From positions 1 to 61,823 of the forward strand of contig NZ_WNJZ01000016.1 of NCBI RefSeq assembly GCF_024433635.1: a stretch of DNA of 61,823 bases. The letters are read 5' to 3'. Shown here one piece after another: positions 33,956 to 43,512 of this stretch. The stretch comes from Ruminococcus sp. zg-924 (GTDB taxonomy: Bacteria; Bacillota; Clostridia; Oscillospirales; Acutalibacteraceae). Below the pieces are notes generated by a model, which was given only the letters and a program-made list of their open reading frames with translations, searched no databases and was not told the origin of the DNA. The translations under genes were made by a program, and so were the position numbers. Each line of letters starts with the position of its first letter. Positions within the stretch are counted from its first letter, which is position 1.

Positions 33956-36900
33956 ATGTCCAGAAAAATGAAAACAATGGACGGTAACAGCGCAGCAGCT
34001 CATGTGTCATACGCATTTACAGATGTTGCCGCTATTTACCCAATTACCCCATCATCAGTAATGGCAGATGAATCAGACAAATACGCAGCAGCCGGACGCA
34101 AGAACATATTCGGCAGAGAGGTTCAGGTAACCGAGATGCAGTCAGAGGCAGGTGCAGCAGGTGCCGTTCACGGCTCTCTTGCAGCAGGCGCTTTGACAAC
34201 AACATACACAGCTTCTCAGGGTCTTCTTTTGATGATCCCGAATATGTATAAAATCGCCGGTGAGCTTCTTCCTGGCGTTATCCACGTTTCAGCACGTGCG
34301 CTCGCAAGCCACGCTCTTTCAATCTTCGGCGACCACTCAGACATTTATGCTTGCCGCCAGACAGGTTATGCAATGCTTTGCTCAAACAGCCCGCAGGAGG
34401 TTATGGACCTTGCCGCTGTTGCTCACCTTTCAGCAATCAAGGGCAGAGTTCCTTTCCTTCACTTCTTCGACGGTTTCCGTACATCACATGAAATCCAGAA
34501 GATTGAAACATGGGATTATGATGATTTGGCAGATATGCTTGACTGGGACGCAGTTGACAAGTTCCGTCGTGGCGCTTTAAACCCGGAGCATCCGGTTATG
34601 AGAGGTACCGCACAGAACGATGATATCTTCTTCCAGGCAAGAGAGGCCTGCAACAAGTATTACGATGCAATCCCAGAGGTTGTTATTGAATATATGAACA
34701 AGGTTAACGAGAAGTGCGGCACAGACTACAAGCCTTTTAACTACTACGGCGCACCTGACGCAGAGAGAGTTATTATTGCAATGGGCAGTGTTTGCGACTG
34801 TATTGAAGAGGTTGTTGATTACCTCAACGCAGCCGGCGACAAGGTTGGTCTTGTTAAGGTTAGACTTTACAGACCGTTCGTTGCTGATTATCTCCTCAGC
34901 GTTCTTCCGAAAACAGTTAAGACCATCTCTGTTCTTGACAGAACAAAGGAGCCAGGCTCAATCGGTGAACCGCTTTATCTTGATGTTCTCGCTGCCATCA
35001 ACGGCTCTGAGTTCACAAATGTTACAGTTCTTACAGGCCGTTACGGCTTAAGCTCTAAGGATACAACACCGGGCGACATTGTTGCTGTATACCGCAATAT
35101 GGAAGCAGACGCACCGAAGAAGAGATTCACAATCGGCATTGTTGACGATGTTACAAACCTCTCACTTGACGTTGTAGAAAATCCGGACACAACTCCTTCC
35201 TGCACAAAGTCATGTAAGTTCTGGGGCCTTGGTGCTGACGGTACTGTTGGTGCTAACAAGAACTCAATCAAAATCATCGGCGACCACACCGATATGTACG
35301 CACAGGGCTACTTCGCATACGACTCAAAGAAGTCAGGCGGTCTTACAGTATCTCACCTGCGCTTTGGTTCACAGCCGATTAAGTCAACCTACTACATCAG
35401 CAAGGCTGACTTCGTTGCCTGCCACAACCCGTCATATGTTGATAAGTATGATATGGTTGACGACCTTAAAGAGGGCGGCAGCTTCCTCCTCAACTGCCCA
35501 TGGGACGTTGAAGAGCTTGACAAGCGCTTGCCGGGCAAAATGAAGAAAATCATTGCAGACAAGAAAATTAACTTCTACACAATAGACGGTATCAAGATTG
35601 GTAAGGAAATCGGTCTTGGCGGCCGTATTAATACAATCCTTCAGTCAGCATTCTTCAAGATTGCAGACATCATTCCTGCTGAGGATGCAAAGCAGTTTAT
35701 GAAGGATGCCGCAACAAAGTCTTACAGCAAAAAGGGTCAGGCTATTGTTGATATGAACCACACAGCTATCGAGAGAGGCGCTCAGGATGTTAAGAAGATT
35801 GACGTTCCGGCAAGCTGGGCTGACTGCACAGACGACAGCGAGAAGGTTGTTGTTACAGAGGGCAGACCTGAGGCTGTTGACTATGTCAACAAGATTTTGA
35901 ACCCTGTAAACTCATATAAGGGCAATCAGCTCCCTGTTTCTACCTTCCTTGATCATGTTGACGGCACTGTTCCGCAGGGCACATCAGCATACGAGAAGAG
36001 AGGCATTGCAGTTGACATTCCGGAGTGGCAGTTTGACAACTGTATCCAGTGTAACCGTTGCTCATATGTATGTCCTCACGCTGTTATCCGTCCGGTTGCT
36101 CTCACAGATGAAGAGCTTGCAAACGCACCGGAGGGAACAAACGCTATCCCGATGATTGGCGTTCCTGATTTGAAATTCACAATGACAATTTCCGCTCTTG
36201 ACTGCACAGGCTGTGGCTCATGCGCACAGGTTTGCCCGGGCAAGAAGGGTGCAAAGGCTCTTGTTATGAAGCCGCTTGACACTCAGCGTGCAAGTCAGGA
36301 TGTATTCAACTACGGTCTTACAATAGACGAGAAGCCGGCTGTTGCAGAGAAGTTCAAGGAGTCAACAGTTAAGGGCAGCCAGTTCAAGCAGCCATTGCTT
36401 GAGTTCTCCGGCGCTTGCGCAGGCTGCGGCGAAACACCATACGCAAAGCTTGCAACACAGTTGTTCGGCGACAGAATGTTCATTGCTAATGCAACAGGTT
36501 GTTCATCAATTTGGGGCGGCAGTGCACCGGCTACACCATATACAGTAAATAAGAAGGGCTACGGTCCGGCATGGCAGAACTCACTGTTTGAGGATAACGC
36601 CGAGTTTGGTCTTGGTATGGCTCTCGGTCAGAACGCAATCCGTGACAGACTCGCTGAGTATGTAACAAAGATTGCAGAGCTTACCGACAAGGAAGACATC
36701 AAGGCAGCTTGCCAAAACTACCTCGACACAAGAGAGGACAGCAAGACAAGCAGAGCAGCAACAGACGCTCTTATTGAGAAGCTTGAGTCAATTGCAGACT
36801 GCAGCTGTGAGGCTGGTCAGCTCGCAAAGAAAACTCTTGCTGACAAGGATTGCCTTGCTAAGAAGTCAATGTGGATTTTCGGCGGCGACGGCTGGGCATA

Positions 36901-37522
36901 TGACATCGGCTTCGGCGGTCTTGACCATGTAATCGCTTCCGGCAAGAACGTAAACATCCTCGTATTCGATACAGAGGTTTACTCAAATACGGGCGGTCAG
37001 GCTTCAAAGGCTACACCGGTAGGCTCAGTTGCTCAGTTCGCAGCAGCAGGTAAGAGCGTTAAGAAGAAAGACCTTGCAGCAATCGCTATGAGCTACGGCT
37101 ATGTATACGTTGCTCAGATTGCTATGGGTGCTGACTTCAACCAGTGTATCAAGGCATTCACAGAGGCTGAAAGCTACAACGGTCCGTCACTCATCATCGC
37201 TTATGCTCCGTGTATCAACCACGGCATTAAGGGTGGCATGAGCATTGCTCAACTTGAAGAAGACAAGGCTGTTAAGGCAGGCTATTGGAACTGCTTCCGC
37301 TTTGACCCACGTCTTGCAGACGAGGGCAAGAATCCGTTCACTCTCGACAGCAAAGCTCCATCAGCAAGCTACCGTGACTTCATCATGGGCGAGGTTCGTT
37401 ACAATTCACTTACCCGCTCATTCCCTGAGAGAGCAGAAAAGCTCTTTGCAGAGGCTGAAGAAGGCGCTGCTAAGAAGTATGAGCATCTTGTTGCTCTTTC
37501 AAAGAAGGATATTAACGAATAA
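33956..37522 (+). CDS. nifJ: pyruvate:ferredoxin (flavodoxin) oxidoreductase
   Basis: Single-chain 1,188-residue PFOR: oxidises pyruvate to acetyl-CoA and CO2 and passes electrons to ferredoxin, the main pyruvate route in fermenting anaerobes. N-terminal TPP pyrimidine domain (AAIYPITPSSVMAD, TEMQSEAGAAGAVHG), the gamma-type domain in the middle, two 4Fe-4S clusters near 697 (CIQCNRCSYVCPH) and 751 (CTGCGSCAQVCPG), a CAGCGETPY Cys pair, and TPP/Mg motif GDGWAYDIGFGG near 977 with EVYSNTGGQ. Codon use is strongly biased toward C-ending codons, indicating high expression. Monocistronic with a strong promoter and terminator. Confidence 0.97.
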   Translation: MSRKMKTMDGNSAAAHVSYAFTDVAAIYPITPSSVMADESDKYAAAGRKNIFGREVQVTEMQSEAGAAGAVHGSLAAGALTTTYTASQGLLLMIPNMYKIAGELLPGVIHVSARALASHALSIFGDHSDIYACRQTGYAMLCSNSPQEVMDLAAVAHLSAIKGRVPFLHFFDGFRTSHEIQKIETWDYDDLADMLDWDAVDKFRRGALNPEHPVMRGTAQNDDIFFQAREACNKYYDAIPEVVIEYMNKVNEKCGTDYKPFNYYGAPDAERVIIAMGSVCDCIEEVVDYLNAAGDKVGLVKVRLYRPFVADYLLSVLPKTVKTISVLDRTKEPGSIGEPLYLDVLAAINGSEFTNVTVLTGRYGLSSKDTTPGDIVAVYRNMEADAPKKRFTIGIVDDVTNLSLDVVENPDTTPSCTKSCKFWGLGADGTVGANKNSIKIIGDHTDMYAQGYFAYDSKKSGGLTVSHLRFGSQPIKSTYYISKADFVACHNPSYVDKYDMVDDLKEGGSFLLNCPWDVEELDKRLPGKMKKIIADKKINFYTIDGIKIGKEIGLGGRINTILQSAFFKIADIIPAEDAKQFMKDAATKSYSKKGQAIVDMNHTAIERGAQDVKKIDVPASWADCTDDSEKVVVTEGRPEAVDYVNKILNPVNSYKGNQLPVSTFLDHVDGTVPQGTSAYEKRGIAVDIPEWQFDNCIQCNRCSYVCPHAVIRPVALTDEELANAPEGTNAIPMIGVPDLKFTMTISALDCTGCGSCAQVCPGKKGAKALVMKPLDTQRASQDVFNYGLTIDEKPAVAEKFKESTVKGSQFKQPLLEFSGACAGCGETPYAKLATQLFGDRMFIANATGCSSIWGGSAPATPYTVNKKGYGPAWQNSLFEDNAEFGLGMALGQNAIRDRLAEYVTKIAELTDKEDIKAACQNYLDTREDSKTSRAATDALIEKLESIADCSCEAGQLAKKTLADKDCLAKKSMWIFGGDGWAYDIGFGGLDHVIASGKNVNILVFDTEVYSNTGGQASKATPVGSVAQFAAAGKSVKKKDLAAIAMSYGYVYVAQIAMGADFNQCIKAFTEAESYNGPSLIIAYAPCINHGIKGGMSIAQLEEDKAVKAGYWNCFRFDPRLADEGKNPFTLDSKAPSASYRDFIMGEVRYNSLTRSFPERAEKLFAEAEEGAAKKYEHLVALSKKDINE

Positions 37523-37547
37523 TCGATTTTAATAATTAAACCTTCAG

Positions 37548-37576
37548 GCGTTCCGTATGCGTTGCGTACGGAACGC
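37548..37576 (+). terminator. PFOR terminator
   Basis: 13-bp stem (GCGTTCCGTATGC with one G-U) and 3-nt loop followed by TTTTTT, 25 bp past the stop. Confidence 0.92.
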
Positions 37577-37721
37577 TTTTTTGCTGTAAATTGGGCATAG
37601 ACAAGTATACCGCAACCGCCAATCTCCACAATCCCCTTGTATATATCGCTCATAAAACAGTATAAAGAAGAATACAGCATATGTTAGTTCAGCTCTTGAC
37701 AAAAGCGAATAGAAACGAAAA

Positions 37722-37756
37722 ATGACTTTCATATGCTCAACGCATACAAAAGTCAT
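37722..37756 (-). terminator. terminator of the ylxM-ffh-rpsP-khpA operon
   Basis: ATGACTTT plus TATGC stems with a small internal loop, followed by TTTTTCG on the minus strand, 39 bp past khpA. Confidence 0.8.
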
Positions 37757-37794
37757 CCAAGCTTTAGCAAGTATAAGTCACTGCTGATATTTTA

Positions 37795-38028
37795 TCAGTC
37801 GATTTCAACCATTACCTTTGTGTTGTTTCTGATTGCCGCACTGCGGGCAATTGTACGGATAGCCTTTGCTATTCTGCCCTGTTTACCGATGACTCTGCCC
37901 ATGTCGTCCTCAGCAACGTGAATGTGATAAACGATAACGCCCTCTTCATTCGGCTCGTCCTTGTCAACGCTAACCTGTGACGGCTCCTCAACAAGACCCT
38001 GTGCGATAACTTTAAGCAACTCCTGCAT
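37795..38028 (-). CDS. khpA: KH-domain RNA-binding protein
   Basis: 77 residues, a single KH domain with GRVIGKQGRIAKAIRTIA holding the GxxG loop (GKQG). Family members (YlqC/KhpA) bind RNA broadly, partner with KhpB, and affect cell size and translation in Firmicutes. 27 bp after rpsP in the signal-recognition operon. Confidence 0.93.
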   Translation of the reverse strand: MQELLKVIAQGLVEEPSQVSVDKDEPNEEGVIVYHIHVAEDDMGRVIGKQGRIAKAIRTIARSAAIRNNTKVMVEID

Positions 38029-38055
38029 TTAAGCTTCTCCTTTCGGTGTGTGTAA

Positions 38056-38298
38056 TTAGATAATGCTGTTTTTCTTTAAAAGAGCCTTAACTGTATCTGT
38101 CGGCTGTGCGCCCTTAGCAATCCACTCTTTTACCTTGTCGCCGTCAATCTTAAGCTCAACCGGCTCCTTAACAGGGTTGTAGTAGCCAACCTCCTCGATG
38201 AAACGGCCGTCTCTCGGGTATCTTGAATCAGCAACTACAATACGGTAAAAAGGTGCCTTCTTAGCGCCCATACGACGAAGTCTGATTTTAACTGCCAT
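38056..38298 (-). CDS. rpsP: 30S ribosomal protein S16
   Basis: 80 residues. The canonical start [24 protein letters not shown], read in two halves, then [28 protein letters not shown] lies upstream of the ATG. It follows ffh by 87 bp, as in many Firmicutes. Confidence 0.97.
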   Translation of the reverse strand: MAVKIRLRRMGAKKAPFYRIVVADSRYPRDGRFIEEVGYYNPVKEPVELKIDGDKVKEWIAKGAQPTDTVKALLKKNSII

Positions 38299-38385
38299 TG
38301 TATTTCACCTCCACAGCTTTAATAATATATCTTCACCAAATTAATTTTTGGATGAATACTATGAATACTATAAACACTTAATAAA

Positions 38386-39750
38386 TCATTTCTTTGGCGG
38401 AACCATCGGGCCGCCAAGCCCCGGCAAACCGCCGCCAAACATTCTCCTTTTTTTGCCTTTCATCTTGCCGTTGAACTGCTTCATCATTTTCTGCATCTGC
38501 TCAAACTGCTTGATAAGGCGATTTACATCCTCAACCTTCATTCCGCAGCCTGCGGCAATTCTCCTTTTGCGTGAGGCATTCATCAGCGCCGGCTTCTCAC
38601 GCTCTTCCTTTGTCATAGAAAGAATAATTGCGGCGTTTCTGTCCATAATTCTGTCATCAATCTCAACATCATCAAGCTGATTTGAAATTCCCGGCAGTTT
38701 TGATAGGATTCCCTTGATCGGGCCCATCTTCTTTATTTGCATAAACTGATCTAACAAATCATTGTAGTCAAACTTATTTTTAGCCATCTTCTGGGCAAGC
38801 TCTTCTGCCTTTTTCTGGTCAAGCTTGCTTTCCGCCTCTTCAATAAGCGTGAGAACATCGCCCATTCCAAGGATACGGCTTGCCATTCTGTCCGGATGGA
38901 AAACCTCTAAATCAGCGAGCTTCTCGCCCGTTCCGGCGTACTTTATCGGCTTGCCGGTAACGGCTCTTACCGACAGCGCCGCACCGCCTCTTGTGTCGCC
39001 GTCAAGCTTAGTAAGGATTACGCCCGAAATTTCAAGCAAATCGTTAAAGCTTTTTGCAACGTTTACGGCATCCTGACCTGTCATTGCGTCAACAACAAGG
39101 AAGATTTCATTTGGGTTAACCTCTTCCTTGATGTTTTCAAGCTCCTTCATCAGAGTCTCGTCAATATGAAGTCGGCCTGCTGTATCAAGTATAACAATAT
39201 CATTGCCATAGTCACGGGCGTGCTTAATTGCTTCTCTTGCGATTTTAACAGGGTTCTCAGTTCCCATTTCAAAGACAGTTGCGCCTGCTTTTGAGCCAAC
39301 AACCTTAAGCTGCTCAATAGCCGCAGGACGGTAAATGTCACAGGCGGCAAGAAGCGGTCTGTGACCCTGACCCTTAAGCATCATCGCAAGCTTTCCGGCG
39401 TGTGTTGTTTTACCTGAACCCTGAAGACCGCACAGCATAATAACCGTCGGCGGCTTTGAAGCCATCTGCAGCTTTGTCTGCTGACCGCCCATAAGCTCGG
39501 TAAGTTCCTCATTTACAATTTTAACAACCATCTGCGCAGGAGTAAGGCTCTCCATAACGTCAGAGCCTACTGCTCGCTCAGTTACCTTTGCGGTGAAGTC
39601 CTTGGCAACCTTGTAGTTAACGTCTGCCTCTAAAAGTGCAAGGCGAACCTCACGCATAGCCTCTTTAACATCCGACTCGCTGAGCTTGCCCTTTGAGCGC
39701 AGCTTTTTAAACGCATTGCTCAGCTTTTCAGACAATCCTTCAAATGCCAA
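38386..39750 (-). CDS. ffh: signal recognition particle protein
   Basis: GTPase that binds SRP RNA and signal sequences to deliver nascent membrane proteins. 454 residues from a TTG start (MAFEGLSEKL), with AAAGG exactly nine bases upstream; an ATG four codons further up directly abuts the AAAGG and is rejected. N-domain helices, G1 GLQGSGKTTHAGKLA, DTAGR, TKLDGDTRGGA, then the Met-rich M domain (MKMEDVNRLIKQFEQMQKMM-like end) finishing in GGLPGLGGPM. 13 bp after ylxM. Confidence 0.97.
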   Translation of the reverse strand: MAFEGLSEKLSNAFKKLRSKGKLSESDVKEAMREVRLALLEADVNYKVAKDFTAKVTERAVGSDVMESLTPAQMVVKIVNEELTELMGGQQTKLQMASKPPTVIMLCGLQGSGKTTHAGKLAMMLKGQGHRPLLAACDIYRPAAIEQLKVVGSKAGATVFEMGTENPVKIAREAIKHARDYGNDIVILDTAGRLHIDETLMKELENIKEEVNPNEIFLVVDAMTGQDAVNVAKSFNDLLEISGVILTKLDGDTRGGAALSVRAVTGKPIKYAGTGEKLADLEVFHPDRMASRILGMGDVLTLIEEAESKLDQKKAEELAQKMAKNKFDYNDLLDQFMQIKKMGPIKGILSKLPGISNQLDDVEIDDRIMDRNAAIILSMTKEEREKPALMNASRKRRIAAGCGMKVEDVNRLIKQFEQMQKMMKQFNGKMKGKKRRMFGGGLPGLGGPMVPPKK

Positions 39751-39763
39751 GAAAATCATCCTT

Positions 39764-40129
39764 TCATTCTTGCTTTTCAAGCAGCGCATTGGCACAATCG
39801 GTAATTTGAGCCGCCGCTGCCTTTATATCGTCATTATCGGTTAATCCTATTATATTTCCGCTCAGGCTCTTGATTTTTTCAAGTCCCCTTTGCATTTCTT
39901 CAAAGCGGCTGTAAAGCCCAAGCTTTATCTCCATCTGCAAAAGCGTCTGCTCCGTGCGCTTAATTATATCACGCACTGCCTGACGTGTTATTCCCATTTC
40001 CTGAGCAATCTCGGCAAGTGAGCAGTCCTCGTTGTAATATCCCTCAATAGCCAGCCTTTGCTTTTGCGATAAAAGCTCGCCATAAAAATCAAGCAGAAGC
40101 GAAATTTTGTAGTCCTTTTCCACTGCCAT
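39764..40129 (-). CDS. ylxM: YlxM/UPF0122 helix-turn-helix protein
   Basis: 121 residues with the sigma-70 region-4-like HTH (LSQKQRLAIEGYYNEDCSLAE, IAQEMGITRQAVRDIIKR). Family members modulate SRP function or expression and nearly always precede ffh, as here. GAGGACGGA lies just before the ATG. Confidence 0.95.
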   Translation of the reverse strand: MAVEKDYKISLLLDFYGELLSQKQRLAIEGYYNEDCSLAEIAQEMGITRQAVRDIIKRTEQTLLQMEIKLGLYSRFEEMQRGLEKIKSLSGNIIGLTDNDDIKAAAAQITDCANALLEKQE

Positions 40130-40212
40130 TCCGTCCTCTGTAAAGTTTTTTTCTTTACACCTGTGCTATTGTACTATATTCCAGCCTTCTTGTCAAGCAC
40201 AAAGGGAAAATT

Positions 40213-40680
40213 TTAATCAATATTTACCGTATTAATCATTATTCCCTGTGGAGTAATGTCGATGATTCCGTAGCTTGCACCGTAGTAGCCGATACTGCCG
40301 GGATTCATAATATAAAGCCCGTCCTCGTATTCTGTCATTTTTAAATGTGTATGACCAAAAAGCAGAATATCAGCACCGTTGCTTCTTGCCTCTTCCTTTA
40401 TTCTGTAATAACCGGACTTAACCGAGTATATGTGCCCGTGCGTGAACATAATCTTCTTGCCCTCAAGTGTAATAATCTGCTCAAGCGGCAGGCTTGAACC
40501 CCAATCACAGTTTCCTCTTACAGCATAGATTGCCTTATTTGGGAAGTCCCGCTTTAAGTTATCAACCTGATCCTCACCGTCACCGCAGTGTATAATAACC
40601 TCCGCCTTGTCCTGCGCCATAACGGCTCGTCTTACTCTGTTGTAGTCGCCGTGCGAATCCGACATAACCAAAATTCTCAT
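40213..40680 (-). CDS. YfcE/MJ0936-type metallophosphodiesterase
   Basis: 155 residues from ATG with AAAGGGAG seven bases upstream. Dinuclear metal motifs: MSDSHGD, HCGDGED, VRGNCDW, FTHGH and FGHTH. It hydrolyses phosphodiesters or phosphomonoesters in vitro in related proteins; the natural substrate is unknown. It is monocistronic, upstream of ylxM on the same strand. Confidence 0.92.
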   Translation of the reverse strand: MRILVMSDSHGDYNRVRRAVMAQDKAEVIIHCGDGEDQVDNLKRDFPNKAIYAVRGNCDWGSSLPLEQIITLEGKKIMFTHGHIYSVKSGYYRIKEEARSNGADILLFGHTHLKMTEYEDGLYIMNPGSIGYYGASYGIIDITPQGIMINTVNID

Positions 40681-40822
40681 ATTAACGCTCCCTTTAACGT
40701 AAAACATCTTATACACATTTATTTTACAAATATTCTAAAAAAATGCAAGTAATTTATTTTGTTCTATTTTTTGAAATATATTAATATACATTTTACAAAC
40801 TATAAAAACGGGTGGTGTTTCT

Positions 40823-41071
40823 TTGAATAGCAACAACAACTTTGACGAGATGCTGAAAAGAATGGGCGGCAGTCTGAACACAAATCCGCAATCTCTTGAG
40901 AACGCCGCAAAAAACGGCACGCTCGGCGATATATTAAAGGGATTTGACAAGAAAAAGCTCGATAAGCTGCAAAAGGTTTTAAGCAACCGAGAGGAAACAG
41001 AGCGAATTCTCAACTCACCGCAGGCTCGTGAACTGATGAAGCGGCTTAAAAAGGATAAGGGAGCTGATTAA
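40823..41071 (+). CDS. small uncharacterised protein, trio gene 1
   Basis: 82 residues from a TTG start with GGTGGTG five bases upstream. It begins Asn-rich (NSNNNFDEML), then has a helical, basic second half (GFDKKKLDKLQKVLSNREE, LNSPQARELMKRLKKDKG). No membrane segment. It resembles small clostridial proteins that occur as a set with the next two genes. The stop is directly abutted by the next GTG start, so the two are coupled. Function unknown. Confidence 0.75.
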   Translation: MNSNNNFDEMLKRMGGSLNTNPQSLENAAKNGTLGDILKGFDKKKLDKLQKVLSNREETERILNSPQARELMKRLKKDKGAD

Positions 41072-41422
41072 GTGGACGATTTTTCAGACCAGATTTCAAA
41101 AATACTAAGCGACCCACAAGCTATGGAGCAAATAAGGAGCATGGCAGGAATGTTTGGCGCTGAAAATAAGCCGCAGCCACAGTCTGAGCCGACAATGAGC
41201 AGCAACTCAAACAATATGATGTCGCCCGATATATTAAACACCGTTAGCCGCATTATGCCTATTATGTCCGAATACAACAAGGAGGATGACGGCACAAGGT
41301 TGCTGACGGCGCTCAGACCGTTTTTAAGCCGTGAAAGGCAGAAAAAGCTTGACGAGGCGGCAAGGATGCTGCATATACTACGGTTTCTGCCTATGATACA
41401 AAAGCTTGGTTCAGCGAGGTGA
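41072..41422 (+). CDS. small uncharacterised protein, trio gene 2
   Basis: 116 residues from a GTG start with AAGGGAG nine bases upstream, inside the end of the previous gene. Helical N terminus (DDFSDQISKILSDPQAMEQ), Gln/Ser/Asn-rich linker, and a C-terminal helical block DDGTRLLTALRPFLSRERQ, then KLDEAARMLHILRFLPMIQK that looks conserved. Function unknown; possibly a partner of trio protein 3. Confidence 0.75.
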   Translation: MDDFSDQISKILSDPQAMEQIRSMAGMFGAENKPQPQSEPTMSSNSNNMMSPDILNTVSRIMPIMSEYNKEDDGTRLLTALRPFLSRERQKKLDEAARMLHILRFLPMIQKLGSAR

Positions 41423-41426
41423 GAAT

Positions 41427-41744
41427 ATGGCGCAAGGAATAAATGACCCAATGCAGCGTGATGCAGTAAGAAGAATGCAGGAGATGCACAGCCGAGCCGC
41501 ACATTCAAACGGCGACAGCAAACCTCAAAACGAAAACAGCGAACAGGCAAGGGATGATAAAGAAAGTCAAGGAAACAAAGCCACACAAAGCACCGTCAAA
41601 CAACACTCCACAGCCTTTCCGCTGAGTCTTCAGCAGCTTTTAGCCGACAAAGACCAGAGTCTTGTGCTTATCATTATACTTTTACTGCTCGGTGAACACA
41701 GCGACACAAGCCTTGTAATGGCTCTTGTATACTTAATATTATAG
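41427..41744 (+). CDS. small C-terminally membrane-anchored protein, trio gene 3
   Basis: 105 residues from ATG with AGGTGAGAAT upstream, 4 bp after the previous stop. Charged, disordered N-terminal two thirds (many Gln, Asp, Lys), then LVLIIILLLLG and SLVMALVYLIL, enough for a C-terminal membrane hairpin or anchor. It would tether the trio to the membrane (inference). A terminator follows at once. Confidence 0.75.
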   Translation: MAQGINDPMQRDAVRRMQEMHSRAAHSNGDSKPQNENSEQARDDKESQGNKATQSTVKQHSTAFPLSLQQLLADKDQSLVLIIILLLLGEHSDTSLVMALVYLIL

Positions 41745-41747
41745 TTA

Positions 41748-41775
41748 TAGGGGCAGCCATTGTAAACTGCCCCTA
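41748..41775 (+). terminator. terminator between convergent genes
   Basis: 9-bp perfect stem TAGGGGCAG...CTGCCCCTA with a 10-nt loop. Moderately T-rich on both sides; it serves the trio and the CPBP gene. Confidence 0.65.
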
Positions 41776-41793
41776 AATCATTATATATTTTTC

Positions 41794-42819
41794 TTACAGA
41801 TGTAAAATATTCAGCGCATTTAAAACCGTAACTGATATCAAAATTGCAAACACTATAATTGTAATCGGCGCTGAAAAATAAACGGAAAGCTTTTTAAGCG
41901 GCTTTATCTGATACTCGCACTTTGCAAGGTTTGCTCTGCCTCTGTGCCTTATAAGCTCAATAACAAGCAGTACAAGCCCTGCAATAATAAGTCCTATTAT
42001 CATAAATCCTATTAATCCGATTATCATTATCGGGGTAATATGGCTTATTATGTAATTGATATCACCGCTGCTCACCATATTAACGTCAAGATTCATCATA
42101 CACAATGACTGAACAGCGCCAATTGAGTTAATGATAAAATGCAAGAGCATAGACGGAATAATTGACCTTGTCTTTATAAGTAAAAGGCAGGAGAAAACAC
42201 CCATAACCGACGCAAACAAAAGCTGAGTATAATTCATATGCCAAAGCCCAAACATAAGGCTTGTGATAATCACAGCAAACCACTCACCAAGCGGCTGGGT
42301 ATTGCGGAAAAGAGTTCCTCTGAACAGCAGCTCTTCTAATATTGGTGCGAAAATAGGCAGCGCAACCAAAGTGTTTATAACCCCAAAAATCGAATTATCA
42401 AAAGCAATCTCTTTTGCTGTTAACGAAACACCCGTCAAGCCTTCGATAATTGTAAAAAGTAAATTTGACAAAAAGCCCGACAGATAAATAACGCCAATGG
42501 CAATTAACAGCCATTTTGCTATCCAGCCGGCTGATTTCTTCGGTTTTGTGAAGCACGACTTTAAGGTTTGTCCTGTTTTTCTGCCGCGCGTCCTATAAAA
42601 CAGAAGCATTGACGTCGGGATAACCAGCAAATACAAAATAATATACGCTATAAGAGTCATAAGTCCTGTATCTACAGAAACACTGTTATTATTCAGATAC
42701 ACCATAAGTGCATTAAACCCCAGCGTCATCAGAATATAAGCTAAAACGAAGCACAACAGCGGCAAAGAACTGAAGCTTGATATTTTTCGTACTTCTTTAT
42801 TAATTTTTTTATTGTCCAT
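41794..42819 (-). CDS. CPBP-family intramembrane metalloprotease
   Basis: 341 residues with about eight membrane helices. The CPBP/Abi motifs are in order: EELLFRGTLF (Glu-Glu), FGLWHMNY (His) and HFIINSIG (His), the catalytic zinc site of Rce1-like proteases. Family members process peptides or give bacteriocin immunity. It is the last gene of a GntR-ABC operon, 14 bp after the permease, hinting at a shared role in peptide export or resistance. Confidence 0.88.
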   Translation of the reverse strand: MDNKKINKEVRKISSFSSLPLLCFVLAYILMTLGFNALMVYLNNNSVSVDTGLMTLIAYIILYLLVIPTSMLLFYRTRGRKTGQTLKSCFTKPKKSAGWIAKWLLIAIGVIYLSGFLSNLLFTIIEGLTGVSLTAKEIAFDNSIFGVINTLVALPIFAPILEELLFRGTLFRNTQPLGEWFAVIITSLMFGLWHMNYTQLLFASVMGVFSCLLLIKTRSIIPSMLLHFIINSIGAVQSLCMMNLDVNMVSSGDINYIISHITPIMIIGLIGFMIIGLIIAGLVLLVIELIRHRGRANLAKCEYQIKPLKKLSVYFSAPITIIVFAILISVTVLNALNILHL

Positions 42820-42833
42820 ATTTACCTCCCAAA

Positions 42834-43511
42834 TTACAACTCAACTGTTTTATAAAGTTTTGATGACAACAGCATCGAAACAAAGTAAACCGCAATAACT
42901 CCAACCACAACTGCAATAAGCCATGGCAAATCTGCATAAAAATCAATATTTATCAGCCGTGACAGAACATCAGTTGCAACAGTATACTCATCCTGTTCAG
43001 ACATAAATACGCCAATGAAACCTCCGCCTACTCCAGCCAATACAAAGATTATAACAATCTGAACAACTCTGAATACCTTGTAGCCGAATTTAAAGAAAAC
43101 CGGCAGAGTCAGCGAAAATATCAGCATCGGAGCAGAAAGCGTAATAATCAGCAGAAATACAAATCTGGCAGTATTGACCAGCTCCGGCATAAATATTCTG
43201 AGCGGGGCGCACAGCAAAACCGCAAGCACACAGAATGCAGCAAAATATGACAACGAAAAAAGATACAGTCCCTGTACTGTTCCTTTGCGTCCTACCGGGA
43301 GGGTGTCACTGTAAAGCTCCCACTTGCTTCTCTCGTTATACTCAAGCATACCAATAACCATTGAGCAAAGAAACACCGGGCATATCAACACACCGTATAA
43401 ATCAGCCTGTCCGGCAACGGCAATCAATAGTCCGCCAGCGGTAAAAACAACAAGATTAAACCTGAGCCCGCTCAAAAGCACCACCCAATTTTTAAGAAAA
43501 ATCCCCTTCAT
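42834..43511 (-). CDS. ABC-2-type transporter permease
   Basis: 225 residues from ATG one base after the ATPase stop, with AAAGGAG about ten bases upstream. About six membrane segments (for example LVVFTAGGLLIAVAG, LAGVGGGFIGVF, IAVVVGVIAVYFVSML). No similarity beyond the general ABC-2 permease pattern. It pairs with the adjacent ATPase. Confidence 0.8.
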   Translation of the reverse strand: MKGIFLKNWVVLLSGLRFNLVVFTAGGLLIAVAGQADLYGVLICPVFLCSMVIGMLEYNERSKWELYSDTLPVGRKGTVQGLYLFSLSYFAAFCVLAVLLCAPLRIFMPELVNTARFVFLLIITLSAPMLIFSLTLPVFFKFGYKVFRVVQIVIIFVLAGVGGGFIGVFMSEQDEYTVATDVLSRLINIDFYADLPWLIAVVVGVIAVYFVSMLLSSKLYKTVEL

Positions 43512-43512
43512 C

